A DNA stretch of 64,000 nucleotides from Nonomuraea polychroma (GTDB taxonomy: Bacteria > Actinomycetota > Actinomycetes > Streptosporangiales > Streptosporangiaceae). The translations under genes were made by a program, and so were the position numbers. Positions 52,202-60,304 of this stretch are shown in pieces (the stretch's first letter is position 1; every line of letters starts with the position of its first letter). Location of the stretch: contig NZ_SAUN01000001.1 of assembly GCF_004011505.1 (NCBI RefSeq), positions 8,831,501-8,895,500 on the forward strand. The letters are read 5' to 3'. The notes beneath the pieces were generated by a model, which worked only from the letters and a program-made list of their open reading frames with translations, did no database searches and had not been told where the DNA came from.

Positions 52202-52399
52202 TCCGGCCGGGCGCTCGCCCGTACGGTAGGCGGCCACGAACCGGCGCTCGCCGACGTCACCGTCCGCGATCGCGACGGCGTCGTGGCCACGCGGGTGACC
52301 GTGGGCCTGGATCTTCATGTCGCACTGGTCGGACCAGAAGGCGGGCACCGGGGCGAACGGCCTGCGGACCCGCGGGTTCAGGAGGTTGCGTGCCGTCAC
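52202..52399 (-). pseudogene. Remnant of a ferredoxin reductase-type FAD oxidoreductase
   Basis: The minus strand reads VTARNLLNPRVRRPFAPVPA, FWSDQCDMKIQAHGHPRGHD and AVAIADGDVGERRFVAAYRT. This is the end of the NAD(P)H/FAD domain and start of the C-terminal reductase domain of ferredoxin/rubredoxin reductases (xFWSDQyd.kIQ.G signature). Both ends are missing, so it is a short gene fragment. The rest of 52177-52596 has only the promoter region of the next gene. Confidence 0.65.
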
Positions 52400-52596
52400 C
52401 CGGCGGCAACATCCGGCAGGGGGAACGGGATCATGGCACGTCACGAAGATTCTGGTAACAAACATTTCCCGAAATAACCGGTCTATCGTATTGCCATTGA
52501 CTGGAATTGTTGGAACATATGGTCTGAGTCAATCGAGTGAGGTCCATAGATCGCTTACCGCGAGAGGGTGGGCGGCGAGGGAAAGGGGCAACGCTC

Positions 52597-53433
52597 ATGC
52601 ACCGAAGAGCTGTCCGAAACCTGGCCAAGCTCGATTCCACGCAAGCCAGAATCACACGGATATTCGACGCGGCGGCGGGTGGGAAGAACAACTTCCTGGT
52701 GGACAAGGACACGGTGCGCCATTTCGATCAAGTGACCCCAGCCATCACGACCGCCGCCCGCGCCGTGCTTCAGTTTTTGTCCCGGGTGGTACGCCATCTG
52801 GCCGCCGTCGAAGGCGTGGACCAATTCATGATCGTGGGAAGCGGGGTCCCCAGCGGCCTTTCCGCCGGGCACCGGCTGCACGACATAGCTCGCCGCGCCT
52901 CGGCCAACCCGGACCTGCGCGTCGTCTACGTGGAGAACGACCCGATGGTGGTGACCATGGCGCAGGCCACCATCGAGCCCTTCACCGACCTGGTCCGCGT
53001 GGTGGAGGGTGACGTGCGGGAGATCGACGAGATGCTCCACGACCAGGTGGTCCAGACGTTCATCGACTGGGACCGGCCCCTGGCTGTGCTCCTGCTGTCG
53101 ATGTACAGCCTCGACGACGACGAGTACGCGCACTATGTCATCAAGCGGCTGCGGCACATCGCGCCGACGGAGAGCTTCCTCGGCCTGTTGCACACCACCT
53201 TCGACAGCATCCCGCCGGAGCTGCTGCCGGCCATCCGCGACCTGCTCGCCATGACGCTGCCCGGTCTCGCGATCCGTTCCAGGGACGAGGTCGCAGCCTT
53301 GCTGGACGGTCTCGACCTGGTGGAGCCTGGACTGGTATGGGTGCCGCAGTGGCGTCCCGACGGGCGTGACCTGGCCTGCCGCGACGAGCCCAGGACTTCG
53401 GGCAACTACGGCGCCGTGGCCCGCATCCCCTGA
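52597..53433 (+). CDS. S-adenosylmethionine-dependent methyltransferase, DUF574/Methyltransf_19 type
   Basis: A 278-residue protein of the actinobacterial family PF04672. The N-terminal signature RITRIFDAAAGGKNNFLVDK (usually RvyDylLGGKdNf..D) is clear; FMIVGSGVPSGLSAGHRLHD replaces the common FLDiGtGlPT motif, and LRVVYVENDPMVVTMAQATI is the SAM-ribose binding strand. The family is very abundant in actinomycetes but targets are unknown. ATG 52597 follows AAAGGGG. It precedes an anti-sigma-type ATPase gene, a frequent neighbourhood. Confidence 0.87.
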   Translation: MHRRAVRNLAKLDSTQARITRIFDAAAGGKNNFLVDKDTVRHFDQVTPAITTAARAVLQFLSRVVRHLAAVEGVDQFMIVGSGVPSGLSAGHRLHDIARRASANPDLRVVYVENDPMVVTMAQATIEPFTDLVRVVEGDVREIDEMLHDQVVQTFIDWDRPLAVLLLSMYSLDDDEYAHYVIKRLRHIAPTESFLGLLHTTFDSIPPELLPAIRDLLAMTLPGLAIRSRDEVAALLDGLDLVEPGLVWVPQWRPDGRDLACRDEPRTSGNYGAVARIP

Positions 53434-53522
53434 GCAGGCGCGCCGATTACCGGGACACAAATTCGCAACAATCTTGTCTGTCCCGGATTCCAAGAGTGCG
53501 GACGACGGGTTACCGTATGAAT

Positions 53523-53536
53523 TGGGAGCGCTCCCA
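53523..53536. promoter_or_regulatory. Second exact CelR/CebR-type box
   Basis: TGGGAGCGCTCCCA, identical to the palindrome in front of the thiopeptide operon, lies 13 bases before the start of the RsbW-like ATPase gene, just upstream of its ribosome site. A TATGAA (53515-53520) directly before it may be the -10. Regulation of this gene by the same LacI-type regulator is likely. Confidence 0.6.
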
Positions 53537-53549
53537 AGCGAGAGATGTG

Positions 53550-53960
53550 ATGCAGATGTCCCTCCACCCCTTGTCGGCCACGCCGATCCGCACGGCGGAG
53601 TACGTGCTGCCGTCCGTGCCTTCCGGAGTCGGCGAGGCGCGCTCCCTGGTCCGCTCGAAATTAACCGGCTGGGGCCTCGAGGATGTGATCGACGACTGCC
53701 TGCTCATCGTGAGCGAGCTGATCACCAACGCCATACGGTACGGCGGGGCGGCATATGCGCTCCGCCTGGAAGATCGTGAGGACCGGCTGTACGGCGAGGT
53801 CTTCGACCCGGGCGACGGCGAGCCCCGCCCGTGCTCGATGGACGTTGACGCGCTCTCGGGCCGCGGCCTGCAGATCGTCGCCGCGATCGCCGACGACTGG
53901 GGGGTGTCGGCGGCGAACGGCGGCAAGGTCGTGTGGTTCTCGGTCAGCTGCGCCCCCTGA
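53550..53960 (+). CDS. RsbW/SpoIIAB-like ATP-binding (anti-sigma type) protein
   Basis: A 136-residue GHKL ATPase. N box LLIVSELITNAIRYGGAAYA, G1 EVFDPGDGEPRP and G2 SGRGLQIVAAIADDWG are present; the body is the HATPase_c_2 domain alone. In actinomycetes these small kinases bind sigma factors or phosphorylate anti-sigma antagonists, controlling development or stress regulons. ATG 53550 (MQMSLHPL) has GAGAG at good spacing; upstream ATGs would place the CelR/CebR box inside the coding sequence. No sigma factor or antagonist gene is adjacent. Confidence 0.85.
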   Translation: MQMSLHPLSATPIRTAEYVLPSVPSGVGEARSLVRSKLTGWGLEDVIDDCLLIVSELITNAIRYGGAAYALRLEDREDRLYGEVFDPGDGEPRPCSMDVDALSGRGLQIVAAIADDWGVSAANGGKVVWFSVSCAP

Positions 53961-53986
53961 CGACGGACGTTCACGGATAACGTGCG

Positions 53987-54508
53987 ATGGTGGACGACAG
54001 CGAGAAGAACGCGTTACTGATGTTCCTGGAGGCGCAGCGCGCCAGCGTGCTGGCCATCCTCGACGGTCTCGACGACCGGCTCCTGACCACCGCGGTTCTG
54101 CCCTCGGGTTGGACGCCACTGGGTCTCGTGGAGCACCTCGGCTACGCCGAGCGGCACTGGTTCCAGGAGATCGCGACCGGCTCGGACGAGCCGTTGGACT
54201 GGCCCGACGACGACCACGCGCCACTGACCACGCCGCGCCCGCCGTCCGTGGTCTTCGCGTTCTACCGCGCCCAGTGCGAGAGATCCAATGCTTTCATCGC
54301 CGCCACGCCGCTGTCGGCGCCGCCGAAGGAACGCCACCCGGGGCCGCTCGGGGATGAGATCACAGACCTGCGGGGGATCATCCTGCACATGATCGAGGAG
54401 ACCGCACGGCATGCGGGCCACCTCGACGTGGCGCGCGAGTTGCTCGACGGCAAGACAGGACTCGGGCCCGTCTTGCCGTCGAACACGACGGAGTTCGCAC
54501 CCCGGTGA
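53987..54508 (+). CDS. DinB/DUF664 family protein
   Basis: A 173-residue four-helix DinB-fold protein. Metal-binding histidines are in GWTPLGLVEHLGYAERHWFQ and EETARHAGHLDVARELLDG, with the characteristic spacing of mycothiol-dependent or other thiol-dependent transferases. Many actinobacterial DinB proteins use mycothiol as a cofactor; the substrate here is unknown. It starts 26 bases after the RsbW-like gene and could share its transcript. Confidence 0.87.
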   Translation: MVDDSEKNALLMFLEAQRASVLAILDGLDDRLLTTAVLPSGWTPLGLVEHLGYAERHWFQEIATGSDEPLDWPDDDHAPLTTPRPPSVVFAFYRAQCERSNAFIAATPLSAPPKERHPGPLGDEITDLRGIILHMIEETARHAGHLDVARELLDGKTGLGPVLPSNTTEFAPR

Positions 54509-54538
54509 CGCCGCGGGCCCGAGCCACGTCATCGGTGC

Positions 54539-55435
54539 TCAGTATCTGAGCTTGCGCAGGTAGCGGTAGCCGACCTCCGCCGTCTGCCGCGGAGTCACGT
54601 CGGGCGTGTCGTTCTCCACGATGTACTCCAGCACACGATGCTTGTCGAAGATCCGGCGGAAGTCGATGGTGCCGGTGCCCAGGTCGGCCATGTCACCGTC
54701 GAGGTGCCGGTCCTTGACGTGGAACTGCAGCACCCGCTGCGGCGCCTCGCGGATGACGTCCAGCGCGAAGCCCACCGGGTCCGCGACGCCGCGTCCGACG
54801 CCGCCCGTGACCGCCCAGTAGATGTCGATCTCCAGGTGGACCAGCCGGGGGTCGAGCTCTGAAGTGAGCACGTCCCATGGCGTCTTCCCGCCGCCGAGGT
54901 CGATCGTGAACTCGTGGGCGTGATTGTGGTAGCCGTACCGCAGCCCGGCCTTGCGGGCGGCGGCCGCCTCGACGTTCATGCGCTCGGCCCAGGCCTTCCA
55001 CTGGTCCTCGCTGTCGGAGTTCAGGTACGGCACGACCATGAAGGACTGGCCGAGGGTCAGCGCGTTGGAGATCTTCGTCTCCAGGCCGGCGTCGTCCGCG
55101 CTGATGCCGTCGTGGCTGGAGGTGGCGCGGATGCCGAGCCCGTCGAGGAACGTACGGAGTTGCTGGGCCGTACGGCCGAAGTAGCCGAGCGCGAGCTCGA
55201 CCTTCGGGTAGCCGATCTCGGCCAGGTAGGCCAGGGTGGTGTCGTAGTCCTTGGCGAGGTCGTCGCGTACCGTCCAGAGCTGGATGCTGATCTGGCCCGG
55301 CGGGACGCGGTCCCTGCCCTGGTGGCGCGGCGAGGAAGCCGCGGCGGCGGGCGAAGCGGCGGCGAAGGCGGCCGCTCCGAGTCCGAGGCCCGCGGCGAGC
55401 AAGGACCGCCTGCTGGGGCCATAGCCGTAGCACAT
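54539..55435 (-). CDS. Secreted sugar phosphate isomerase/epimerase-like TIM-barrel protein
   Basis: A 298-residue protein. A twin-arginine signal opens it (SRRSLLAAGLGLGAAAFAAA). The xylose-isomerase-like barrel follows: ISIQLWTVRDDLAKDYDTTL, GYHNHAHEF, VHLEIDIYWAVTGGVG, LQFHVKDRHLDGD and VLEYIVENDTP, the last acidic and histidine residues being metal ligands. It is exported, probably folded, and acts on a sugar or sugar acid. It follows the PQQ-type dehydrogenase gene by 11 bases, so together they probably oxidise and rearrange a sugar outside the cell. Confidence 0.87.
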   Translation of the reverse strand: MCYGYGPSRRSLLAAGLGLGAAAFAAASPAAAASSPRHQGRDRVPPGQISIQLWTVRDDLAKDYDTTLAYLAEIGYPKVELALGYFGRTAQQLRTFLDGLGIRATSSHDGISADDAGLETKISNALTLGQSFMVVPYLNSDSEDQWKAWAERMNVEAAAARKAGLRYGYHNHAHEFTIDLGGGKTPWDVLTSELDPRLVHLEIDIYWAVTGGVGRGVADPVGFALDVIREAPQRVLQFHVKDRHLDGDMADLGTGTIDFRRIFDKHRVLEYIVENDTPDVTPRQTAEVGYRYLRKLRY

Positions 55436-55446
55436 GGGTGGATCTC

Positions 55447-57552
55447 CTAACTGGTGGGCTCGAGTACGGCTTGGTCACTACCGGTCAGCGGGGGCAGCCC
55501 GTCGCCGCCGGGATCGGTGTAGGTGGCGACGAAGACGCCGGTGAGGTCGTCGTTCTCCGGGTCGTGGCCGCTCGGCTCGGTGGTCTGGATGGAGCCCGTG
55601 CAGCCGCGGGCCGTGGTCTGCGGATGGCCGTGGTCGTCGTGGCCGAGGATGTAGTCCACGGTCACGTTGGCGCAGTCCACCGCTTGGTCATCGGTGACCC
55701 GTACCTCGAACTCGACGACGTCGCCGAACGAGAACTGTCCCCCGTCGGCGGGCCGGACCAGCTCCACGACGGGGGCGGCGTTGCCGACCACGATCCGCAC
55801 CGACGTCGCCGCGGACATGCCGTCGGGGTCGGTGACCCTGAGGGTGGCGTTGTAGAGGCCGTTCTGCTGATACGTGTACGACGCGTCGGGGCTGCGCGAG
55901 TCGACCCTGCCGTCGGCATCGAAGTCCCACGCGTAGCGGAGCCTGTCGCCGTCGGGATCGCTCGTGCCCGCGCTGGTGAAGGCGACGGTGAGCGGCGCGT
56001 GGCCGGCGGTCACCGACGCCGAGGCCACCGGGATGGGCGTGTGGTTGCCGGTGTAGCCGATGTAGTCGAAGCGGGCCAGCTGCGCGTCCGGGTTCTCGCT
56101 GAAGAAGCCGTCGCCGTACTCCAGCACGTACAACGCGCCGTCGGGGCCGAACTCCATGTCCATCGGGTTGTCGAAGACGAGCGAGGGCAGCACGTCCTCG
56201 ATCCGCCGGCCGTCGTCGTGGAACGCCTTGACGTAGTCGCGGGTCCACTCGTGGAAGAGCGGGACGCCGTCGTAGTACTTCGGCCAGGCCACGGGCGCGC
56301 GGCCGCGGGTGGCGCGCGGGTCGAAGTCGTACGCCGGCCCGGCCATCGGGCCGATGCCGCCGGTGCCCAGCTGCGGGAACTCCTGCGACGGCCCGTACGA
56401 ATACCACACCTCCGGCTGGACCACCGGCGGCAACTGGCGCAGGCCGGTGTTCCGCGGCGACTCGTTGACGGGCGCGGCGCAGCTGAACGAGCCGCCCGAC
56501 GCGCCGGTGGCGAAGTCGTAGTCCACGTACGGGAGCCGCGCCGTCGCGCAGTAGGGCCAGCCGTAGTTGCCTGGCTTGCGGACGACCGCCCATTTGCCGT
56601 GTCCCGCCGGGCCGCGCCGCGGATCGGCCTCGTCCGCGTCGGGTGAGTAGTCGGCGACGTACAGGTCGCCGGTCCGCCGGTTGAGCTCGATGCGGAACGG
56701 ATTACGCAGGCCCATCGCGTAGATCTCCGGCCGGGTGCCCGCCGTGCCGGGCTTGAACAGGTTCCCGCGCGGGATCGTGTACGACCCGTCGTCGCGTACG
56801 GCGATGCGCAGGATCTTGCCGCGCAGGTCGTTGGTGTTGCCGGAGCTGCGCTGGGCGTCGAACGCCGGGTTGCGGTCGGCCCGCTCGTCGATCGGGGTGT
56901 AGCCGTCGGAGAAGAACGGATTGGTGTCGTCGCCGGTCGACAGGTAGAGGTGGCCGTCGGCGTCGAAGACGATGTCGCCGCCGACGTGGCAGCAGATGCC
57001 GCGGTCCACCGGCACGTCAAGGATGCGCTGCTCGCTGCGCAGGTCGAGGGTCGAGCCGGTGAAGCGGAACCTGGACAGCCGGATCAGCCCCTTGAAGGGC
57101 GCGAAGTCCTGCGGCGCGCCGGTGAACGGCGCGTCCCCTTCGTTGACGTCGGGTGTCGCGGGGTCGTCGACCGGGGTGTCGAGCGGCGGGGAGTAGTACA
57201 GGTAGACCCAGTCGTCCTTCTTCGAGCCGGTGCCGAAGCCGGGGCTGAGCGCGATGCTCTGCAGCCCCTCCTCGTCGTGCTGGTAGACGTCGAGCCGGGC
57301 GGCGAGCGTGTTGAGTCCGCTCTTCGGGTCGTGCAACCACACCTCGCCTGGTCGCGTGGTGTGCAGGACCCGCGAATCCGGTAACACCGCCAGGTCCATC
57401 GGCTCGCCAGGGTTGTCGTTGAGTGTCACCTTCTGGAACTGGTCGTCGGGCGGCGGGGCCGCGGCTCCGGCGGTCCCCGTGGCGTTCGCAGCGGCGGCCG
57501 GCATGAGGATCGCCGCAGCTGTCATGGCCGCGATGGCGGTTCGGGCTCTCAT
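55447..57552 (-). CDS. Secreted PQQ-dependent sugar dehydrogenase-like protein with PKD domain
   Basis: A 701-residue exported protein. Signal MRARTAIAAMTAAAILMPAA cuts near ANA. The glucose/sorbosone dehydrogenase beta-propeller (about residues 40-480) contains GEVWLHDPKSGLNTLAARLD, DEEGLQSIALSPGFG, ICCHVGGDIVFDADGHLYLS and YAMGLRNPFRIELNRRTGDL. A PKD domain follows (VAFTSAGTSDPDGDRLRYAW, about 525-600) and then a further beta-sandwich. It should oxidise an extracellular sugar. No quinone biosynthesis genes are linked. The isomerase gene follows in the same operon. Confidence 0.87.
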   Translation of the reverse strand: MRARTAIAAMTAAAILMPAAAANATGTAGAAAPPPDDQFQKVTLNDNPGEPMDLAVLPDSRVLHTTRPGEVWLHDPKSGLNTLAARLDVYQHDEEGLQSIALSPGFGTGSKKDDWVYLYYSPPLDTPVDDPATPDVNEGDAPFTGAPQDFAPFKGLIRLSRFRFTGSTLDLRSEQRILDVPVDRGICCHVGGDIVFDADGHLYLSTGDDTNPFFSDGYTPIDERADRNPAFDAQRSSGNTNDLRGKILRIAVRDDGSYTIPRGNLFKPGTAGTRPEIYAMGLRNPFRIELNRRTGDLYVADYSPDADEADPRRGPAGHGKWAVVRKPGNYGWPYCATARLPYVDYDFATGASGGSFSCAAPVNESPRNTGLRQLPPVVQPEVWYSYGPSQEFPQLGTGGIGPMAGPAYDFDPRATRGRAPVAWPKYYDGVPLFHEWTRDYVKAFHDDGRRIEDVLPSLVFDNPMDMEFGPDGALYVLEYGDGFFSENPDAQLARFDYIGYTGNHTPIPVASASVTAGHAPLTVAFTSAGTSDPDGDRLRYAWDFDADGRVDSRSPDASYTYQQNGLYNATLRVTDPDGMSAATSVRIVVGNAAPVVELVRPADGGQFSFGDVVEFEVRVTDDQAVDCANVTVDYILGHDDHGHPQTTARGCTGSIQTTEPSGHDPENDDLTGVFVATYTDPGGDGLPPLTGSDQAVLEPTS

Positions 57553-57594
57553 GCCTCTCCCTTCGGTCTGCTCGGGGGGATAAGAGAGGGCAAC

Positions 57595-57619
57595 GTAACG
57601 TGAATGTAACCCGAGTTAC
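57595..57619. promoter_or_regulatory. Candidate operator upstream of the dehydrogenase operon
   Basis: GTAACCCGAGTTAC (57606-57619) is a near-perfect 14-bp palindrome, and GTAAC occurs again 11 bases upstream (57595-57599). It lies about 45 bases before the dehydrogenase start on the minus strand. Confidence 0.4.
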
Positions 57620-57774
57620 GCCGATCGACGAGGGCCTAATTACGCGGAATCGAGCATCTTTCGCGCGTGATCGTACTAAGTGCCGGACCTTGGCTCCTGG
57701 GCCCGGCGCCTGGCGGAGGTCGCTGAGCAACGCGTCTCCGCAGGTCTTCACCAGGTTCGGCCCCGCGGAGGGCG

Positions 57775-57880
57775 CTACTCCAGATCCGCGAGAGGCACCC
57801 GGCTCGGCAGCACCTCGCCGGTCTTCTCGTCCACCCCGCCGCGCAGCAGCGCGCGGGCACACGCGGTGCGCGCCGTTTCC
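57775..57880 (-). pseudogene. Short coding remnant of unknown origin
   Basis: The minus strand reads TACARALLRGGVDEKTGEVL then PSRVPLADLE before TAG (57777-57775). The stretch looks like a real protein end but no start or upstream part is found. The rest of 57620-57918 contains nothing I can assign. Confidence 0.3.
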
Positions 57881-57918
57881 CCTGAGCGAGAAGGGCGCTG
57901 CGTCGAGGAGACGGTGCG

Positions 57919-58596
57919 TCAAAAGGCGGGCTGCGGACGCGCCCGCTCGCTCAGCGTCACGCGGATCCGGCTGCAGGAGCCGTGGAGGTGGTCGGTGAGT
58001 GCGGCCAGCGCGGCCTCGACGTCGCCGGAACGCACGACATCGCGCAGGTAGGCGTGGTCCTCGGCGACCGGGACCAGGTCGCGGTCGGTGTTGGTGATCT
58101 CCAGCACGGTCGCGAACAACGGCCGGTGCAGCTCCCAGGCGGCGGTGAGCCAGCGATTGTCGCCGATCGTGTAGAAGCCGCTGTGGAAGTCGAGGTCGGC
58201 GGCGGCGAACTTGGCGGCGTCGGGCGCGGTGGCGGCCGCTCGCATCTGCTCGACGGCCTCGTCGACCGGGGTCCAGTCGGCGGCGTCGAGCCGGGCGATG
58301 GCCTCCCGGATGGCCAGGCCCTCCAGAGCGCCGCGCAACGAGTAGAGCTCCACGAGGTCGTGGTCGGACAACCCGCGCACGAAGACGCCTCGCTTACGGG
58401 TCTCGACCAGCCCCTCGATCTCGAGTTGGCGCAGCGCGTCGCGGACCGGCCCGCGGCTCACCCCGAAGCGCTCCGCGATCCTGCCCTCGACCAGGTGTGT
58501 GCCGACGCTCAGCTCGCCACGCACGATGAGCGAGCGGAGCTGGGCGAGCAGCTGGTCTCCGAGCGGGGGATTACGCAACGGATTGGTGATCGTCAC
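57919..58596 (-). CDS. GntR family regulator with FCD domain
   Basis: A 225-residue regulator. The GntR winged helix is at residues about 12-78: LGDQLLAQLRSLIVRGELSV, then AERFGVSRGPVRDALRQLEI and GLVETRKRGVFVRG. The FCD all-helical effector domain follows (LRGALEGLAIREAIARLDAA, AAADLDFHSGFYTIGDNRWL with the metal-binding Asp/His, and VPVAEDHAYLRDVVRSGDVE). Such proteins sense organic or sugar acids. It lies upstream of the extracellular sugar dehydrogenase operon, a plausible target. A triple repeat in its own promoter suggests autoregulation. Confidence 0.9.
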   Translation of the reverse strand: MTITNPLRNPPLGDQLLAQLRSLIVRGELSVGTHLVEGRIAERFGVSRGPVRDALRQLEIEGLVETRKRGVFVRGLSDHDLVELYSLRGALEGLAIREAIARLDAADWTPVDEAVEQMRAAATAPDAAKFAAADLDFHSGFYTIGDNRWLTAAWELHRPLFATVLEITNTDRDLVPVAEDHAYLRDVVRSGDVEAALAALTDHLHGSCSRIRVTLSERARPQPAF

Positions 58597-58642
58597 CAGC
58601 TCTCCTCTCGTGTGCGCCCCCGGACAGAGTCCATCATCCTAA

Positions 58643-58667
58643 CGGTTGACCGTTGACGGTTGACCGG
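58643..58667. repeat. Three GTTGAC repeats in the GntR promoter region
   Basis: GTTGAC occurs at 58645, 58652 and 58659, each seven bases after the last; the whole reads almost the same in a partly mirrored way (CCGG end). It lies about 47 bases before the GntR start, between that gene and a divergent small gene, and is a candidate binding site. Confidence 0.45.
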
Positions 58668-58772
58668 AGCCCCACGAGCGTCCGGTAGGTGCTCCCCCGC
58701 CGACGGCGAACGCGCCCTGAGGATCGGGCTCGGGCCTGCTGGGCAGAGGAAGAGGAAAGGGGGAGAAACGAG

Positions 58773-58961
58773 ATGAGCAGCCCGAGGAATCACCCGCCTG
58801 CCGAGCGGGGGGACAACGAAGAAACCATCCGGACCCTGCTGACCGCGGCCAAGGAGGAGTCGCCCGTGCTCGCGGCGGACGAGGAGCCCGGGGAGATCCT
58901 GGACGAATTCGACGCGGCCTTCATCAGGAGCAAAGAACTGAACCCTGACGACTTCGAGTAG
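58773..58961 (+). CDS. Small acidic protein of unknown function
   Basis: A 62-residue protein, strongly acidic: AERGDNEETIRTLLTAAKEE, VLAADEEPGEILDEFDAAFI, KELNPDDFE. GGGGGAG lies upstream of ATG 58773. The C-terminal stretch is likely helical. No family recognised. Its stop is four bases before the end of the convergent M50 protease gene. Confidence 0.55.
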   Translation: MSSPRNHPPAERGDNEETIRTLLTAAKEESPVLAADEEPGEILDEFDAAFIRSKELNPDDFE

Positions 58962-58965
58962 CGCT

Positions 58966-60144
58966 TCAGAAGGTGTCGCGATGCGGCATTGCCATGTCGG
59001 CGCCGCGCGGGTGCGGATAGGGATCGTTCCCGCGCAGGCCGGCCGTCTGGATGGCGCGGCTGATGTCGCTCGGCGTGAGGAGCCCGACCAGATGGCCGGA
59101 GGGGTCGAGCACCACGGCGCGGCCGTCGGCGCAGCCGGTCATGCGGCTCAGCAGGCCGGTCAGCGGCTCCTCGGTGGTGGACCGCGGCACCTCCTCGGGC
59201 GGGCAGGCGATCTCGCGTAGCCGGGTCGTCTCCCGCGCCTCAGGGGGCACCTCCCGGATGCGGTTGAGCGTCACCAGGCCGACGAACATGAGGTTCTCGT
59301 CCACGAGCGGGTACGTGGACAGGCGCCGGCTCATCACCAGCCGGTCGATCAGCCCGGACACGGTCTCGTCGGGATGGGCGGCGACGGGCTTGGCCGACAT
59401 CACGTCTCTGACCCGTACCCCGTGCAGGGCGGCGCCCATCTGCGCCTGCTGCTCCTCGGCACTGGCGGCGTTGACGAGGAACAGGCCGATCAGCGCGAGC
59501 CACAGCCCGTCGAACCCGCGCCCGGTGACGACCTGCAGGAACCCGACCGCGATGAGCGCGTACCCGAACACCCGCCCCGCGCGGGCGGCGGTCACGGCCG
59601 CCCGTACCCGGTCCCGCCACCGCGCCCAGAGCGCGGCACGCAACACGCGACCGCCGTCCAGCGGCGCGGCCGGGATCAGGTTGAACACGGCCAGCAACAC
59701 GTTGACCGCGGCCAGGTAGGCGAACATCCCGGCCAGCAGCGGCGCGCCGGACAGCAGCAGCGCCACGGCGCCGAAGACCACGGCGCAGGCCAGGCTGGCC
59801 ACGGGGCCCACGACGGCGATCTTCAGGTCCGCCGCCGGCGTCCGGGGCTCGCTACGCAGCTCCGCCACCCCGCCGAGCAGCCAGAGCGTGATCTGCGGCA
59901 CCTCGATGCCATGGCGCTTGGCCACCAAGGCGTGCGCCAGCTCGTGCGCGAGCAGGGACGCCATGAACAACACGGCCGAGCCCAGCCCGGCCAGCACATA
60001 CGCGGTCATGGAGTAGCCGGGGAAGACGATCGGGAAGCGCCCGAACGCCAGCCCCACCACCAGGATCAGAACGATGAACAGCACGCTGACGTTGAGCCCG
60101 ACGGCGACCCCGCCGATGCGGCCCAGACTGAACGACGAACGCAT
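58966..60144 (-). CDS. M50 family site-2 zinc protease with CBS domains
   Basis: A 392-residue membrane protease. Six hydrophobic segments in the first 225 residues hold the zinc site: LLAHELAHALVAKRHGIEVP (HExxH) and VFNLIPAAPLDGGRVLRAAL (third ligand Asp in the NxxPxxPLDGG motif). Two CBS motifs follow (VRVRDVMSAKPVAAHPDETV and VVLDPSGHLVGLLTPSDISR), which sense adenosine nucleotides. It would cut a membrane protein within the bilayer; the target is unknown. It is divergent from the serine hydrolase gene, with two palindromic operators between. Confidence 0.92.
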   Translation of the reverse strand: MRSSFSLGRIGGVAVGLNVSVLFIVLILVVGLAFGRFPIVFPGYSMTAYVLAGLGSAVLFMASLLAHELAHALVAKRHGIEVPQITLWLLGGVAELRSEPRTPAADLKIAVVGPVASLACAVVFGAVALLLSGAPLLAGMFAYLAAVNVLLAVFNLIPAAPLDGGRVLRAALWARWRDRVRAAVTAARAGRVFGYALIAVGFLQVVTGRGFDGLWLALIGLFLVNAASAEEQQAQMGAALHGVRVRDVMSAKPVAAHPDETVSGLIDRLVMSRRLSTYPLVDENLMFVGLVTLNRIREVPPEARETTRLREIACPPEEVPRSTTEEPLTGLLSRMTGCADGRAVVLDPSGHLVGLLTPSDISRAIQTAGLRGNDPYPHPRGADMAMPHRDTF

Positions 60145-60220
60145 CTGCCCACTCCTTTAGCAAACGAGCTGACCAGCTCCGGCTACCCGGCTGGAGCTCA
60201 GGAAACCTGCCCGTGACCAG

Positions 60221-60274
60221 TGCGAACGCCGTACGCATTTGCGCACATATATATCCTTGCGTACAGTGTTCGCA
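60221..60274. promoter_or_regulatory. Two 17-bp palindromic operators around a divergent promoter
   Basis: TGCGAACGCCGTACGCA (60221-60237) and TGCGTACAGTGTTCGCA (60258-60274) are each near-perfect palindromes and are inverted copies of each other (14 of 17). Between them lies an AT-rich stretch. TTGCGC (60239-60244) and TACAGT (60262-60267), 17 bases apart, form the promoter of the serine hydrolase, with the -10 inside the second operator. A dimeric repressor binding cooperatively is implied. Confidence 0.7.
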
Positions 60275-60304
60275 TCAAGAGGACGTCGTTCTAAGGAGAG
60301 CAGC

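Noticed and set aside
53496..53549. Earlier start codons of the RsbW-like gene (53496, 53517)
   Set aside because: They would put the CelR/CebR palindrome and the ribosome site inside the coding region; 53550 fits both.
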